DNA of 19,017 nt from Brachionus koreanus (GCA_016987375.1 PJRA01000524.1:317098-336114); one strand, 5' to 3'. Shown: positions 9,486 to 19,017, numbered from the stretch's first letter. Notes: generated by a model not told the origin, from the letters alone. Numbers and translations are program-made.

Positions 9486-9509
9486 CTCTCTCTCTCTCTC
9501 TCTCTCTCT
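9486..9509. repeat. (CT)12 microsatellite
   Basis: Twelve uninterrupted CT units. Polypyrimidine runs like this recur through the gene-free region (also 9003-9017 and 12245-12259) and are bound by GAGA-type factors in insects; whether they act here is unknown. Confidence 0.9.
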
Positions 9510-9845
9510 TGTTAACTATAACCTAGTTTTAAGATTTGAGGTTTTCAAATAAAAATGTCCGAACAATTGCGTAAACCAAAATTAGAAAAGAAAATAACTT
9601 GATTCGGACCTACAATGAAGTCAAGTCAAGAGCAGATTGTTATTTTAGCAATTAAAATATTTTTTTCATTTATATAAAATTTATGAAGCAAAATATGGAC
9701 TTTTTATTGTTTGACTCGATGCAATGCAAGCTTTTGATTTAAAATTGCTTAATTGAAATTTTAAATTTTAATTTTGTAATTTGATTATCGGTGTTATTCA
9801 TTTTTACGAGGCATTTTAAATAATTCAATACTAAATTTTCAATTT

Positions 9846-10030
9846 AAAAAAAAAAAAAAAAAAAAACACAACATTCATTTTTTTCCAGTTTAAAAGAGAT
9901 TTTTTTTAAGATTGTATATTTCAAAGACTTTTATTTTAACCAAGTTTTAATGGACAGTGGCAGGGTTTTTGTTCTTTTTGTTGTTGTTGTTGTTGTTGTT
10001 GATTTTTTATTCATATTAATATTAATATTA
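9846..10030. repeat. A21 tract, (TTG)8 and (ATATTA)3
   Basis: Three simple repeats in close succession: 21 A residues at 9846-9866, eight TTG units at 9978-10001, and three ATATTA units at 10013-10030. The TTG array reads as a Gln-type (CAA) array on the minus strand, but no open frame of note surrounds it. Confidence 0.85.
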
Positions 10031-10564
10031 GTAATTTTTTTCTCATTCTATTTTTCATATTATACAAATTAAAAACTAGTCAAGTTTGGCTTGTAAATAG
10101 TCATTTTCCCTATGGTTAAATTGGTGCCAATATTAGAATAGTACATAGTAAATTAAAAGATATTTACATTTATTATAAATTATATAATTTAAAATTTTTA
10201 TTAGATTTAAAAAAAAAATAAATTAGCTATGCTAGGTGCGTCAATTGTCAACATTTGTCTTTTTAATGAGATGATTTGGGTCAGAATTAAGCACATTTTT
10301 TGCATTGATTAGTGGCTAGATATTTTTCTAAATTTAAATAATCAAATTTTCGAACTAATATTCAAGTTTATAAATGAAAAAAGTATGTTTATTTAGAATT
10401 TATTTGAAAAAGCTGTTAGCCAGTTAATATTTTGCAATTTGAATTGGAGCATATTTTAAAAAATTTTGTGATATTAAACGAATATCCAATAAAACATAAA
10501 TAAATAATATTATATTAACTAACAGAAATCATGAGAGAGCTAAAGATGGAGAAAGCGAGCAAAC

Positions 10565-10592
10565 GAGTGAGTGAGTGAATGAGTGAATGAGT
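10565..10592. repeat. GAGT/GAAT tetranucleotide array
   Basis: Seven tandem tetranucleotides, five GAGT and two GAAT. The alternation of units suggests an old microsatellite with point changes. It sits in a purine-rich patch (10535-10600). Confidence 0.85.
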
Positions 10593-12059
10593 TGGGCAAA
10601 ATTTGAACGAAATAGTAGAATACAACTTTACGAAATAGATGAAATCAAATTCCATTTTCTCCCTTTTTTCGTTGGCTTTATTTGATCATAATCGAAAATA
10701 AACACGAAATTTACATAAAATAGTAAATCACATACATATATTTATATAACTTACTGCCTGCTTAACCTAGTTCTAGAGTCCATTTCAATCAGAATCTGAT
10801 CTACAACAAGAACCACCACTTCTCTTTCGTTCAATATAATTTTCGTTTTTTTTTTTTTGTTAATAATTGCAAAATTTTAAATGTTAATGGCATTTCAATT
10901 CTATTGGCCAAGTTACTTACGCATTCTTACAACAATCAAGCTTGTTCGGATGGTTAAGTATTTTTGCTTATTTATTTTTGGATAGCCAAAAAATTTAATA
11001 TTAATTATTAAGTTTCAATTTTATTTTTCACATTAATTGTTGTTGCTTAGAACAAAAATAGCAAGTGCTCGAGTCACATTGTTGTGAGAAGGCATTTACA
11101 AATTTATATTTTAATAACTTTTATTTTTTCGAACTGAGTGTTAAAAATTATGAATTAGTGTTTTTTAATCATAGGCCCATATTTATCTTAGTTAAGCTAT
11201 TTCATCGCAATCCTCCAGCAAGTCGTCAAATATCTTAAATTGGCTTGACGGTTTAATTCTTCAAGTTTAACAAGTTCAATTGCAAAGCATAAGAAAAATA
11301 CCATAAGCCTAAATGGAAACTGAAAATCTAGAGGGTTACTAATGGAGATACGAGTGCTAATTCACTCGCTTTCAGAGTCATTCATTCTTTTTTTTCTATC
11401 GTATATGTTTATTTGTATTTAAGGCTAAAATAATGGACTTTTCAGGTTTCAAAGTCAATTAAACACAAAGTTTCTATGCTTTAGTAGACTAGACGTTTGT
11501 TATGGCAACTGCAGAATGTTTGAGAAATAATAAATTGTCATATCAAAATGTGTTTTTAAGGCTTTGTTTGTTTGTTTAGTAGTGGTCAATTTTATTTTTA
11601 AATGGAGTATAATTTTACATCAAAATTTATCGCTTGCAAACTGGAAACTCAAAATTTAAAATGAAAAAAAAAAAATAAAAAAAAAAGATTAGAAATTTAG
11701 GTTATCAACTCAACAAAAGAAAATTGTAATATTATTATTATTAAAATTTTATATAATTTACATTTTTCAAGCAAGAGCTGACTTGAAACAACGAAAATTT
11801 TGATTAGGTTAATTCAAATTTGAAATAAATGAACCCAAATAATGGACTATTTGGTCGAGTTAGAATCATAAAATTCAAACTGTTAATCTTGTTTTTTTTT
11901 TTTTCTAACAAAAAATGTAAATTTGATCCATCGTAACAAAAATTTCAAATTTAAAAAGACAGGTTTTGAATTTTAAATTTGAAATATTAGTTGGTCAAGT
12001 CTCGGCTTTTAATTGCTGTTTGAATAAGTTGTAATTAGAAATTGAGCATAATTTTTTGT
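10593..12059. other. AT-rich gene-free stretch
   Basis: I see no gene. The only notable features are homopolymer runs of T (near 10847-10858 and 11890-11905) and a broken A run near 11660-11690. Short GC-richer bits near 11200-11235 have no open frame. Confidence 0.45.
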
Positions 12060-12240
12060 TGCAATTGCTCGTAGTCATCATATTGGCCTGGTCTGTTGCT
12101 GTTTTTGAAATAAAAAAATCGATTTTCGTAAGAGGCCAGTAGTCGTCAGACATAATTATTCGTTCTACAATAAATACAGACTAGCCGATTTCGACTCGAA
12201 ATATATTTCAGGTACTAAGAGAAAATCTAGACTGTTTTCT
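12060..12240. promoter_or_regulatory. Less AT-rich island with repeated TAGTC-RTCA
   Basis: A patch richer in G+C, lacking an open frame. TAGTCATCATA near 12073 and TAGTCGTCAGACATA near 12143 are similar, and GGCCTGG near 12086 is partly mirrored by AGGCCAG near 12133. It is followed by a C/T-rich tract at 12240-12278. A regulatory element is only a guess. Confidence 0.22.
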
Positions 12241-12615
12241 TTTTTCTCTCTCTCTCTCTTTTTCTTTCTTTCTCTCTTAACTAGACATAATAGACTCCAC
12301 AGCAACAACAATAATAGAACTTGACTACGTTTCAGAGTGAGTACAATTCTTCAATAAATACGGACCTCAAAAGTCACAAAACATAGACATGCATAGAAAA
12401 ATTTTTTTCATAAAAGTGACATAAATTGAAAAATATTTTTCAATATAAGTTCTAATAATTCGGTCAAACAAGATATCGAATTTCAATTTTATTTTCAATA
12501 TTAAAATCATAATTCAATGGTGTAAAATTTAAAAATTTGATATGACCATAAAACTTACATGAATATGATATAGACAGTTAAGCCCCGAAAGATCGTGGCT
12601 CGCAAATGATGCAAA

Positions 12616-12639
12616 TTCGGTCCGAGATAACAGTCCGAA
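12616..12639. repeat. Small inverted repeat with CAGTCCGA
   Basis: TTCGG at 12616-12620 pairs with CCGAA at 12635-12639, enclosing a 14-nt loop. The right side contains ATAACAGTCCGA. A related hairpin with TTATCAGTCCGA lies at 13000-13020. Confidence 0.4.
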
Positions 12640-12681
12640 CAGTGATTAGAAAAGATAGCGTTAGTTAGTTGCAAACATAAT

Positions 12682-12745
12682 TTATTATTAAAGCCACAAC
12701 ACACAACTTGAATTTCTAATCAAGTTGTGTGCTGTTTAATAATAA
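12682..12745. ncRNA. Long hairpin, candidate miRNA precursor or MITE-like repeat
   Basis: The arms CACACAACTTGA (12700-12711) and TCAAGTTGTGTG (12720-12731) pair perfectly over 12 bp around an 8-nt loop. After one mismatch, two further pairs and a 4-nt bulge (12693-12696), the stem continues with TTATTATTAAA (12682-12692) pairing to TTTAATAATAA (12735-12745). That is about 25 pairs in 64 nt, and weaker pairing extends outward (CATAA near 12676 with TTATG near 12749). The size and bulge pattern resemble an animal pre-miRNA, although an 8-nt loop is small. I do not recognise a known miRNA seed. The strand is undecided because the hairpin is nearly symmetric. A small inverted-repeat transposon scar would also fit. 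Confidence 0.35.
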
Positions 12746-12999
12746 TATTTATGAGCATTAGAGAGTATCTCTTCCATTTAGTTAGATAGATACAAATTTG
12801 CATTTTTAAATACAAATTAAATTTCTAATTACATTTTCTTATAAGAGAGAGCCATTGAGTGTTTTATGTCGATAGCTCATCTATGGTCTTATTTTCTTCT
12901 AATTTATCTTAATCATTTCTCTTGCGAGCCACTTTAAAACAAATTTATTTTATCAAATGTTTTCTATTTCATTTTAAGTTATTTTCCATTTAGAATTGT

Positions 13000-13020
13000 A
13001 CTCGGCTTATCAGTCCGAGT
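13000..13020. repeat. Small inverted repeat with CAGTCCGA
   Basis: ACTCGG (13000-13005) is the exact complement of CCGAGT (13015-13020) around the 9-nt loop CTTATCAGT, which also holds a GATA-type core. It shares CAGTCCGA with the hairpin at 12616-12639. Confidence 0.45.
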
Positions 13021-14160
13021 TGTCTTGTCTAGCAGCACACCTAATGCGCTGAAAACCACTTTTTTATGATTTAATCTCCAAATCTTGAACGATCCAACAA
13101 TTTTAAGAAAAAAATTCTACAATCATGTTCGTATTTGCTAGGATTCTAAGGAAAAAAAGCTTAGTATAGATCAAATTTTTTTGTTAGGAAAACAAAGTTT
13201 TGTACGGTCAAAATAAATCAGTCAGAGATTGAATTTAATAGCGAAATAAATAAATTATATTTATGAGAATTGAATGTCTGTTAATAGCCAGCAACAACAA
13301 CAACAACGAAACAAAAAAAGAAAAAGCATAATAATCAAACCATAAGAGAAAAAGGTTTTAAACTATGTTTCATTCAATTTTTAATTATTTGGCTGCTGCT
13401 ACTTCTGTTGTTTCTTACAATTTAGGATCTTTCAAAAACGAGAAGAATATTTCAAATTAATTAACATTTCATACCTAAAACAAAACACACAAACACGAAA
13501 ATTTCAAAATCAAAGTAGCCAAAACAATTAAAACAAATCAGACAGTAATAATTTTGCTTGAAAGATCTAAATCGATCGATATTTTTTTCTTCTTCTAATT
13601 ATGCTCATTTCAAATCGTTTGCCTCTGTATTGTAATAATGTTCAATCATTCATTGAATATTCGGCATACACTCTTAGTTTAGTTTCTTATACAAACCATT
13701 TTGTTTCAGTCAGGTAATTTTTTTTGTTTCTTCTTCGTGATCACATTTAAGCTTATTACAAAATTTGAATTGTATTTACCAATAAAATAGGAATTTTAAT
13801 TTCATGTGCTTTTGGATGTATTATATATTGTAAAATTGCTTGTATTAATTGAGAAAACATAGTCCAAAATTTTATATCAAGAGTGTTAGTTAATTTTTAA
13901 GCCACCAGTAACAATTATTTGTAATTTAGAGTAAGCAATTTCAAATTGAACATATTGAGTGTGATTTATTGGTCTAGTAAATTTGCTACAAGCAAAATTA
14001 AGATTTGCAGTAAACAAGTGTGTTTAGGACGTAATTAGTTTTGTAGTTCGAGTCAATAAATCTAATAATTAAGTTTAAAATGTTAAGTTGTTGAATTAGA
14101 TGATGACGATGATTAACCAAGATTTCAAATTCAACTAATGCTCTTTTCGGTCTTTTAATT
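13021..14160. other. AT-rich gene-free stretch with a CAA array
   Basis: No gene is visible. A (CAA)5 array lies at 13292-13306, followed by A-rich DNA. Small runs such as ATCGATCGAT near 13571 are short palindromes. Any open frames are short and A/T-driven. Confidence 0.45.
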
Positions 14161-14231
14161 AGAGAGAGAGAGAGAGAGAGAAAAAAAGCCCAAATTAAAA
14201 TGTTGAAGAAGAGAGGATTCACACACACACA
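14161..14231. repeat. (AG)10 and (AC)5 microsatellites
   Basis: Ten AG units at 14161-14180 followed by an A run, then ACACACACACA at 14221-14231. Both are simple repeats in non-coding DNA. Confidence 0.85.
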
Positions 14232-14516
14232 ATCTTAGAATGGCTTATTGATGTTGACCGATCTGAATTTTCTCGTCACTTTAAGTTCTATTTGAAAAAT
14301 CTGAAGAGATTTTGTAATTAATTTTGAGTCCTATAAAAACTGAGTGATTTTGCAAGAGAATTAATTTTCTCTAGATCAGACTCTCCAGACTATACACTTT
14401 GTACCTTACTTAGAAAAAAAAAGAGAAAAAAAAAATGGGTTAATGGACTCATAGTCGAGACATTTAAATTCAATAAAATTAAATTACAGTTTTGAATTTT
14501 TTTCTTTTTCAAAAAT

Positions 14517-14561
14517 AAAGCGCTTTCATCAGCAACGAGAATGAAAGAGAAAAGGCGCTTT
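14517..14561. repeat. Bulged hairpin around AAAGCGC
   Basis: AAAGCGC (14517-14523) pairs with GCGCTTT (14555-14561), and TTTCAT (14524-14529) pairs with ATGAAA (14541-14546) around an 11-nt loop. The right arm carries an 8-nt purine bulge. It is followed by T-rich DNA. The role is unknown. Confidence 0.35.
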
Positions 14562-14643
14562 TTTAAGCTCAAGTTTTTTTTTAGACAATAGGCCCGATAT
14601 TCAAGTCATTTTAAATATTTTCAAAATTAGCTTCATAAAATTT

Positions 14644-14665
14644 TGTGTGTGTGTGTGTGTGTGTG
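14644..14665. repeat. (TG)11 microsatellite
   Basis: Eleven uninterrupted TG units, directly left of a less AT-rich island. Confidence 0.9.
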
Positions 14666-14679
14666 AAAGCAGACTCTGG

Positions 14680-14960
14680 CCAAGTAATTATGCTAGCGGC
14701 GATTGCAATTTTCTAACAGGCAATATAAGTGGAATAATTTATTCCGATTCGAATGCAAGTCAGACATAATGTGCAAAATCGATGTGCTAGACTATCGGTA
14801 TTTGTATAATTTGAAATTTATTCCATAGAAATAAATAAGAAAATAGAAAAACGGGGCCAACTTTATTTTTCAGAGTCCGCGCATTATGTTTATGATATTT
14901 CGATTGCAAGTCGAATTTTCATTCGCCTCCCAGTCCAGTCCATTCTAATAATTTAGCTAT
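14680..14960. promoter_or_regulatory. Less AT-rich island upstream of the BEN gene
   Basis: This segment is visibly more G+C-rich than its surroundings. It contains the perfect odd palindrome GGAATAATTTATTCC at 14731-14745, TTCGAA shortly after, TGCAAGTC twice (near 14754 and 14905, as AATGCAAGTCAGAC and ATTGCAAGTCGAAT), and TAATTATGC (homeodomain/POU-like). No open frame fits. Its place about 0.7-1 kb before the BEN-gene ATG makes it a candidate promoter-proximal regulatory element. That is inference from composition and motif clustering only. Confidence 0.3.
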
Positions 14961-15597
14961 TTCAAGTCTAAGCTGAATGTCTGTGATTATATATTATTAT
15001 AATTTTTTTTCTCTCTCTCTATATTTTTTTCTCGTTCTCTTTTTTTTTTTTATTTTTTCGTTTTCGTCGATTTCAAATTTTGTTATTGTATTCTGACCGA
15101 TAAGTCTAGTTCATTTATTTTTTTTAAATCGCTTGAAACTAGAAACCTTTTTTCGTTTATTCGTTCAAATATTATTTGGCTAGATGATTTTTCTATTATT
15201 CTACGGTTTTTTTTTAAATTTAAATAATGTAATTCTACGTATACTTAGAAGTGGTCTAACTTATAATTTTGAGATCAAATTTTTGGCTCTCAAGACTTTA
15301 TTAACTAAGAGTAGTCAAATATTTTCTTTGTATTCATTGAATTTTTTGCTTCTCATTTTAGCACGACTTATTCACTACTTGCTGTGATAGTAAAATGTTT
15401 TTTTTTTTTTTAGATAAAAAACTACCTCGACACTAAACCAATTTGAAGCTATATAGCCTATTAAATATGTTTTTTTAAATTCTTTTGTAGCAAAAGATAA
15501 TTTTTTGTAGCCAATTTATTTTTGTACTGCATAGTTAGAATTAGATTTTTTTTTCAAAGCATTTTTTTCCCTTGTCAAACAACTTGCAACTTACAGA
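14961..15597. other. T-rich upstream region, possible 5'-UTR intron end
   Basis: This is T-rich DNA with CT runs near 15010-15022 and long T tracts. A frame at 15184-15387 looks A/T-driven. The stretch ends in a pyrimidine-rich sequence followed by CAACTTACAG (AG at 15596-15597), which is a convincing 3' splice acceptor 52 nt before the BEN-gene ATG. A 5'-UTR intron, perhaps very long, is therefore likely, but its donor could not be placed. Confidence 0.4.
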
Positions 15598-15649
15598 GGC
15601 TAAAAAACAGTGATCCACCTCATCGAGTTGTGCAATTAGATAAACAAAC
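15598..15649 (+). other. Likely 5'-UTR end of the BEN gene
   Basis: Fifty-two bases between the acceptor-like CTTACAG and the ATG. It contains in-frame stops and no ATG, as expected of untranslated leader. Exon limits are inferred from the splice-site match only. Confidence 0.4.
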
Positions 15650-18600
15650 ATGGAATCGAACGAACAGATCAATAGTGAGTCAGTTGTCGAAGCAGAGACT
15701 GTGAAAGAGACTCCAGTTGCTGATAATTCGACTAAAACAGATACCGAAGAAATCAAGAAAATAAAAGAGACCATTGACAATGAACGAACTCAAGAAGAGC
15801 TAGCTGCTATGCTGAGAGTGCTAATAGCTAATTTCTGCGATGAGCATTTCATCAAAAAAGTCAAAAAAGCCAGAATCCTAATGGAGAAAACAAGTGAAAG
15901 CCACAAGAATAGTGAACAAAAAAGTGAAATGAATTCAGATGCCGATCAAAAAGACAAAGATCATATTGATGAAATTGACACAGTCAATTTGACTCTATCA
16001 CCGCCTTCATCATCGGTCTCAAATTACAGCCAAACAAAGCAAGCCGATTCAGAACAAAAAGCAGAAGTAGAGACTAGCTCGTTGCCAACTCAAGAGCCGT
16101 CCAAAATATTGTCTTCAATTCTGGTTGGCCTGGATAAACTCGAAATATTTGGCTCCATACATGTAAGATCGAACAATGTTCGACTGCTTTCTTGTCTGAT
16201 TGACGAACAGCTAACATTCAACAATTCAGAAGTTAACTTTTCGTTCTCAAGTGCTTCCAGCTCCATATCATCAGCTGGTCATTACAAATTTCACAAGCAC
16301 AGACATGGTCATCATCATCGTCGACATCGTGGTCGCCATGGTTACAAAAAATATAGAAAAATCAAAAACCTAAGAGACCAAGATAAAAGCCAAAGTGAAC
16401 CTCAACAACAGATTAAGTATCCCATCAAAAAGCTTAAGGCATATCAAAATTTCAAAGAGAAAAAAGATGATGATGAAATCAAGCATGAAGATGAAAAAAG
16501 TGCTGAAACCGATAATTTGGAAAGTTTGGCTAGCGTTGCTGCCCAAGCAGTAAAGCTTAATACGGAAAAAAATACAGAAAGAAATCGAAAATCTAGAAAA
16601 TCTTCTAATGTGGTACCAATTCATGACGACTCAGAGCTAGAGTACATGAACGACGAGCTAGAAACAGAGAATCTAGCCGAAGAGAATCAACCATCTAATG
16701 AAGGACTGTATGCAGAAAATGACGATCAATCGTCAGTTTTGTCTGAATCATTTAGTGATACTTCTCTACTTAGACATAGAAGAAACAGATCAAATTCTTC
16801 TTTGTATTCTGAGCCTTGTTCTATCATATCTTCGCGGTCAGCATCCAATAACAACAATAGATTATCACGTTCGCCATCTTTGGGTGCGTCCAGCTACTAC
16901 TTTGAAAATGAGTACAGATCGTATTCTTCGTGTTCATCGCTTAGCGATTATGAAGGATACGATTACGAAAATAGGAAGAGTCATAAAAGAAAGGACAAAA
17001 ATGAAAGACACAAGTCAGATAGAAAAAGAATGAATAAGGAAAAAGAGAATATGATTAATAGTGAGGATATTAAATGTGAGAAAGAGATTGAAAAAGAAAC
17101 AGAGCCGATTGTGGAGGAGAGCGAAGTGAGTGCGGTTGAGGAAAGACGACGCGAAGAGGAATATTTGATGAGAAAGTATAAAAGAAAATTCTCATCATTT
17201 AAAACAACAGATACGCATGAACAAAATTTGTATCTACTTGAAACATCTAGACAACATCACAGGGCTTATGATATGAATTCAGAGAATAATCAGAGCACAG
17301 AACAACAAGGCTACATTCATCAAAAGATGCTTAATGTTAACTCACTAGTCGACAGGTTGTCACCTATTTCCGATCCGGACATGGAGCATAATTTGAAAAA
17401 CAAAAATCAAAATTATAGCTCCGAACAAGCTAGAAATTCAGGTGAGAGCTCTCAAAAGACCGAAATTTTAAATCGTATTAACAATTTATCGCCATCTTCG
17501 TCCAGTTCGTCCTCATCGTCGATTAAAAATCAAAATTCTCTAGCCGCTTTTCATTCACTACAAAACTCACAATCCAATAATGCTGCTGCAGTGTTGGCCG
17601 CCGCAGCTGCCGCAGCCGCAGCGGCTGCTGATCTCAGAAACATCCATCCACATCATTTAAACTCTAATTCTTCAATGCACAACCATCATGCTCAATCAGT
17701 TGCCCAACTATTAGCTGACATGCAACAGCAGCATTCGCAGTCAGATGCTGCCAAGGTTATTGCAGCCACTCTATCCAGTCATCATCCTCATCATAGTCTA
17801 AATGCGCATCATTTACTTGGTAGGTTTTCTAACAATAGCCAAAATGAACTAATGGCGGTGCTCGCTCAACAACAACAACAACAACAACAGCAACAACAGC
17901 AGCAGCAACAACAACAACAACATCGATCCCTCCTGGACTCTCATAACCACATGAACAGCCATCAGTCATCATATTCTACAAATGGACAGTTAAATCAGAG
18001 TGGTCCTATTTACAATAGATATTCGTCTCATTTAAATGCAGCTATTGCTGCTGCATCGGCTGCTGCTGCTAACATGAACACGCATCAGAGACGAGCTAAT
18101 AGTGTTGAGAGCGATGCAACACCATCACCACCTTCAACAACACCAGCTGTTAATGCCATGCCATCCAATATTGGTCAATCAATTTCTTCAGCTGCTTCGT
18201 CTGCTTCATCTACCTCCGAAAATTACAGTATGATATATTTAAAATTAGAAGCTAATTTTTTTTTCATATACAATTTATTTTATTTTAGAGTATAAAGAAG
18301 AGCCAAAAGTTTCTAAAGAAAAAACAGATTCAACAAATGGTAATGAAAAAGTTCGTCTAGTCCCTGGATATGACGTTTTTATAAGCACCAACGATTTAAA
18401 TGCTTGCAATGATGATAGAGGATCAGCAACTAGATTATTGAGAAATTTAATGGACGTTTTTTTTGACAAGTCCACTCTAGCCAAATCTTCAATTAACGGA
18501 ACTGGACGAATTACCAACACTCTAGATAAACATGTCATATCAGCTCTTTTTGGTAAACTTACTTACTTGAATAAAACCAAAAATAGTTGAAATTCAATTT

Positions 18601-18916
18601 AATTTTTTAAAGCTTATGTTAAAAATCGTTATGCTGATGTTCCACATAGTCAATTGACTCGAGCTGCTACTGATAAGTGTGTTCAGACTAGAAGAAATTT
18701 CAGAAAAAAAATCAAAGCAGCACAGTCTTATTTTGGAATGTTTCCGTCACTGTAAGTATCAAAAAACTCTTCATTGTCTAGGAAATTTTGGCCAATATTA
18801 AATTTAATTTAATAAGAGCTGAATTTTCTTTGTCTTAAATGAGTAATTGAATTTTAATCTAAAGGATGATGGCTAGACCACCACAATTGCCTCAGGGAAG
18901 TGAAAATTCAGTCTAA
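15650..18916 (+). CDS. BEN-domain nuclear protein with poly-Ser, Ala and Gln tracts (4 coding exons)
   Basis: Coding exons 15650-18227, 18289-18552, 18613-18751 and 18865-18916 join in frame to 1010 residues; introns are 61, 60 and 113 nt, all GT..AG. The ATG at 15650 sits in a good context (AAACATGG). BEN domains bind DNA or partner proteins in chromatin and transcriptional repression; this one spans about residues 881-985: VRLVPGYDVFI, RLLRNLMDVFFDKSTLAKSS, the SSINGTG turn, LDKHVISALFAYVKNRY and KCVQTRRNFRKK. Before it the protein is mostly low complexity: an acidic N-terminus with a helix near 55-80, a His/Arg-rich patch near 211-240, a Ser/Arg-rich region near 370-440, basic and Glu-rich stretches near 440-520, poly-Ser near 613-625, poly-Ala near 645-660, 18 Gln at 740-757 (17867-17920), and a second Ala-rich run near 800-810. 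The basic patches suit nuclear import. It stands alone behind about 10.7 kb of gene-free DNA. The BEN subfamily could not be assigned, so no symbol is given. Confidence 0.88.
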
Positions 18917-19017
18917 AGCTTATAAGTAGAACAGTGGTGACGTTTTTTTTTTAATCAACTTATTCAACTTTTTTTTGGTGCAATACACTCATTAAATCAA
19001 TTCGTCTTAATTGTCAT
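18917..19017 (+). other. 3' flank of the BEN gene
   Basis: About 100 nt of T-rich DNA follow the stop codon. No AATAAA is visible before the window ends, so the poly(A) site probably lies outside. Confidence 0.5.

Larger units (their letters stand above)
9201..10564. other. AT-rich gene-free stretch rich in simple repeats
   Basis: No gene is visible. It contains the inverted repeat at 9349-9393, the (CT)12 run, a 21-nt A run, (TTG)8 and three ATATTA units; these are listed separately where notable. The rest is A/T-rich DNA. Confidence 0.5.

Noticed and set aside
13998..14228. 76-codon minus-strand frame
   Set aside because: The middle is produced by the (AG) microsatellite read as Ser-Leu repeats; no protein character elsewhere.
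14390..14572. 60-codon minus-strand frame
   Set aside because: Built from A/T homopolymers read as Phe, Lys and Leu; no motif.
15184..15387. 67-codon plus-strand frame ahead of the BEN gene
   Set aside because: A Leu/Phe/Ile-rich frame from T-rich DNA. It could be a transmembrane peptide by composition, but there is no second line of support.
16370..17033. Frames at 16370-16624 (minus) and 16698-17033 (plus)
   Set aside because: Both overlap the long BEN exon in other frames and are shadows of it.
18275..18538. 87-codon minus-strand frame
   Set aside because: It is antisense to the BEN exon, whose plus-strand frame has the domain motifs.
18752..18780. A 29-nt last intron of the BEN gene ending at GTCTAG
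   Set aside because: Too short to splice, and the following frame soon ends. The acceptor at 18864 gives a clean short tail and is preferred.
1..19017. tRNA, rRNA, CRISPR array or bacterial operon
   Set aside because: No cloverleaf with a TTC-type arm, no rRNA-like block and no spaced direct repeats were seen; the introns and AATAAA signals point to an animal genome.

Overview
The window looks like nuclear DNA from an AT-rich, intron-poor invertebrate animal. Genes are far apart. The introns that can be placed are mostly 46-61 nt with GT..AG ends, and AATAAA signals follow the stop codons. The coding content is animal-type: a Vps55/LEPROT endosomal membrane protein, a short MPLKIP/TTDN1-like protein and a BEN-domain nuclear protein with long Ser, Ala, Gln and His runs. 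A rotifer or mite would fit the base composition, the tiny introns and the style of the Tc1/mariner remnant, but I cannot settle the taxon from sequence alone.

Layout. Positions 1-282 hold the broken end of a Tc1/mariner-like DDE transposase on the minus strand, running off the left edge. After an AT-rich gap comes a plus-strand gene for an unrecognised, Ser/Lys/Asn-rich protein (about 792-2030). Two short downstream exons (2166-2194 and 2244-2334) splice together in frame and may be its alternative 3' end. From 2335 to 3941 there is little coding signal. A two-exon Vps55/LEPROT gene (3942-4458, plus) faces a 90-codon MPLKIP-like gene (4605-4877, minus), and only 146 nt separate their stop codons.

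From 4878 to about 15600 there is no convincing protein gene. This 10.7-kb stretch is mostly A/T-rich, but its right two-thirds are dotted with simple repeats ((CT)12, (TTG)8, GAGT-type tetramers, (AG)10, (TG)11), several less AT-rich islands (about 8930-9200, 12060-12240, 12570-13060, 14680-14960), and inverted repeats. The most striking is a two-armed hairpin at 12682-12745, flanked on both sides by two smaller related hairpins that share the octamer CAGTCCGA. The stretch ends at a four-exon gene (15650-18916, plus) for a roughly 1010-residue protein whose C-terminus is a BEN domain. The simplest reading is that the stretch is the regulatory region, and possibly a 5'-UTR intron, of this gene.

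The genes do not form a pathway. The most interesting unexplained items are the hairpin cluster, the two in-frame terminal exons after the first gene, and the BEN gene, whose first coding intron has no in-frame stop so that retention would yield a protein without its BEN domain.
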